A stretch of 64,000 nucleotides of DNA from Pseudomonas orientalis (GTDB lineage Bacteria; Pseudomonadota; Gammaproteobacteria; Pseudomonadales; Pseudomonadaceae): assembly GCF_001439815.1 (NCBI RefSeq), contig NZ_JYLM01000005.1:124001-188000 (forward strand), read 5' to 3'. Positions 62,783 through 64,000 of the stretch are shown here, piece after piece (positions within the stretch are counted from its first letter, which is position 1; every line of letters begins with the position of its first letter). The position numbers were made by a program, and so were the translations under genes. The notes under the pieces are model-generated. The model made no database searches. It was not told where the DNA came from and saw only the letters and a list, made by a program, of their open reading frames with translations.

Positions 62783-63895
62783 GTGCATATCGCTGACATA
62801 ACCATGTTCTACGCCCCGGCCAGCGGTGGCGTACGCACTTATCTGGACGCCAAGCACCGGCGCCTGGCGCTCAAGCCCGGGATTCGCCACAGCCTGCTGG
62901 TGCCGGGCGCCCACTTGAGCGAGCGCGATGGCATTTTCGAGGTGCCGGCGCCGCCGCTGCCCTTCGGCAAAGGCTACCGCTTCCCCCTGCGCCTGGCGCC
63001 TTGGCGAAATGTCCTGCACGATTTGCAGCCTGACCTGATCGAGGTCGGCGACCCGTACCTGACCGCCTGGGCCGCCCTGGACGCCCGGCGCCAGCTGGAT
63101 GTGCCCGTCATCGGTTTTTATCACTCCGATCTCCCCCTGCTGGTGCGTAACCGCATGGGCGCCTGGTTTACCCCCAACGTCGAAGCTTATGTCAGCAAGC
63201 TCTACGGAAACTTTGACCGGGTACTGGCCCCCAGCCAGGTGATGGCCGACAAACTCATTGGGCTTGGGGTGAAAAACGTCTTCGTACAGCCTCTGGGCGT
63301 CGACCTGCAAACCTTCACCCCCGCCGTGCGCGACCCCGGCCTGCGCGCCGAACTGGGGATCGCTGAAGACACCCGGCTGCTGATTTTCGCCGGGCGTGGC
63401 TCCAAGGAGAAAAACCTGCCGGTGCTGCTCAACTGCATGAAGCGCCTGGGCGAGGGTTATCACTTGTTGCTGGTAGGTTCCGGCATGCCGGCCAACGTGC
63501 CGGACAATGTCACTGTAGTCGACGGCTTCCGCCCGGCCGATCATGTTGCGCGCTTGATGGCCAGCGCCGACGCGTTGCTGCATGGCGGCGACCAGGAAAC
63601 CTTCGGCCTGGTCATTCTGGAGGCCATGGCCTGTGGCATTCCGGTGGTCGCCGTGGCGGCGGGGGCCTTCACCGAGATTGTCGACGAACGCTGCGGCCTG
63701 CTGTGCGCGCCCAACAACCCCAAGGCGATGGCCGATGCGGTACGCGAACTGTTCGGCGCCGACAGCCGGCGTCTCGGAGAACAGGCGCGGCGCCATGTCG
63801 AACGGCATTACGCGTGGGATGCGGTGGTAGACAGCCTGCTGGGGCATTACCACGCCGTGCTGGGCACACAAAAGCCGATGCTCGCCCATGGCTGA
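62783..63895 (+). CDS. Glycosyltransferase, GT4 family
   Basis: 370 residues from the GTG at 62783, with GGAGGG 9 bases upstream; an ATG at 62690 is in frame but lies before this site. GT-B fold: N-terminal domain with ADITMFYAPASGGVRTYL and C-terminal domain with the nucleotide-sugar motif ETFGLVILEAMACGIPVVA (E-x7-E). The acceptor is unknown. Its stop lies inside the next gene (ATG at 63888). Confidence 0.9.
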   Translation: MHIADITMFYAPASGGVRTYLDAKHRRLALKPGIRHSLLVPGAHLSERDGIFEVPAPPLPFGKGYRFPLRLAPWRNVLHDLQPDLIEVGDPYLTAWAALDARRQLDVPVIGFYHSDLPLLVRNRMGAWFTPNVEAYVSKLYGNFDRVLAPSQVMADKLIGLGVKNVFVQPLGVDLQTFTPAVRDPGLRAELGIAEDTRLLIFAGRGSKEKNLPVLLNCMKRLGEGYHLLLVGSGMPANVPDNVTVVDGFRPADHVARLMASADALLHGGDQETFGLVILEAMACGIPVVAVAAGAFTEIVDERCGLLCAPNNPKAMADAVRELFGADSRRLGEQARRHVERHYAWDAVVDSLLGHYHAVLGTQKPMLAHG

Positions 63896-64000
63896 ACGCT
63901 CAGTCATGCTGGTGCTGCACGATGTGGCGCCGAGTACCTGGGCCGATTACCAGCCCTTTGTCGAGGCCGTCGATGCCCTCGGCCATGTTCCTATCACCTG
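63888..64000 (+). CDS. DUF2334 (polysaccharide deacetylase-like) protein, 5' part
   Basis: 37 codons are visible, overlapping the glycosyltransferase end by 8 bp: MAERSVMLVLHDVAPSTW, then YQPFVEAVDALG. LHDVAP is the metal-binding start of the DUF2334 deacetylase group. It continues past the window and is probably co-expressed with the glycosyltransferase. Confidence 0.8.
   Translation, partial: MAERSVMLVLHDVAPSTWADYQPFVEAVDALGHVPIT

Overview
The window is chromosomal DNA of a Pseudomonas, most likely the P. fluorescens group. The evidence is the GC-rich coding sequence, the arcDABC, GcsR-gcv, tolQRAB-oprL, ruvCAB and secA neighbourhoods, and many GTGGGAGGGGGCTTGCCCCC-type REP pairs typical of that group. 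All synteny statements come from memory of P. aeruginosa PAO1 gene order; no search was run.

Layout. 1-2.5 kb: 3' end of a CpxA-like sensor kinase and a CaiB-type CoA-transferase. 2.6-9.6 kb: arginine deiminase pathway (arcD, arcA, arcB, arcC) with a second, divergent arcD copy and a small DUF5064-like gene. 9.8-16.5 kb: the TyrR-like sigma-54 activator GcsR, then its glycine cleavage operon (gcvH, gcvP, gcvT). Three GcsR-type operators and a -24/-12 promoter lie upstream. In this operon glyA is missing and sdaA survives only as a 47-codon internal-deletion scar. 16.9-18.9 kb: cold-shock protein, RDD membrane protein, nadA.

18.9-30.1 kb is an accessory block between nadA and tRNA-Lys(UUU). 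It holds a LuxR-type regulator, a second threonyl-tRNA synthetase, an SRPBCC protein, a three-gene tripartite efflux operon (MFS, HlyD, OprM-like), an AraC regulator and an extra 2-isopropylmalate synthase. The extra ThrRS keeps all zinc and editing residues. It has Ser where ordinary bacterial ThrRS has Gly, directly after the active-site Tyr (position 463 in E. coli numbering), which fits a self-protection or resistance enzyme against obafluorin-type beta-lactones. A 20-bp lux-box-like palindrome lies between luxR and thrS2. This is the most interesting part of the window.

30.1-47.1 kb follows the PAO1 order PA0976.1 to PA0958: tRNA-Lys, queE, cpoB, oprL, tolBARQ, ybgC, ruvBAC, yebC/pmpR, aspS, a FmdB zinc ribbon, an RHH protein, dps, a membrane-anchored cold-shock protein, slyX, HIT and an OprD-family porin. 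47.3-58.5 kb follows PAO1 PA4394 to PA4405: mscS, yajQ, panE, sensor kinase, cobalamin adenosyltransferase, Nudix-ThiE fusion, argJ, secA and a DUF721/DciA-like gene. The end of the window holds a HerA-like ATPase, a dCache chemoreceptor, a 0.7-kb stack of repeats (including a cloverleaf-shaped inverted repeat), a GT4 glycosyltransferase and the start of a DUF2334 gene.
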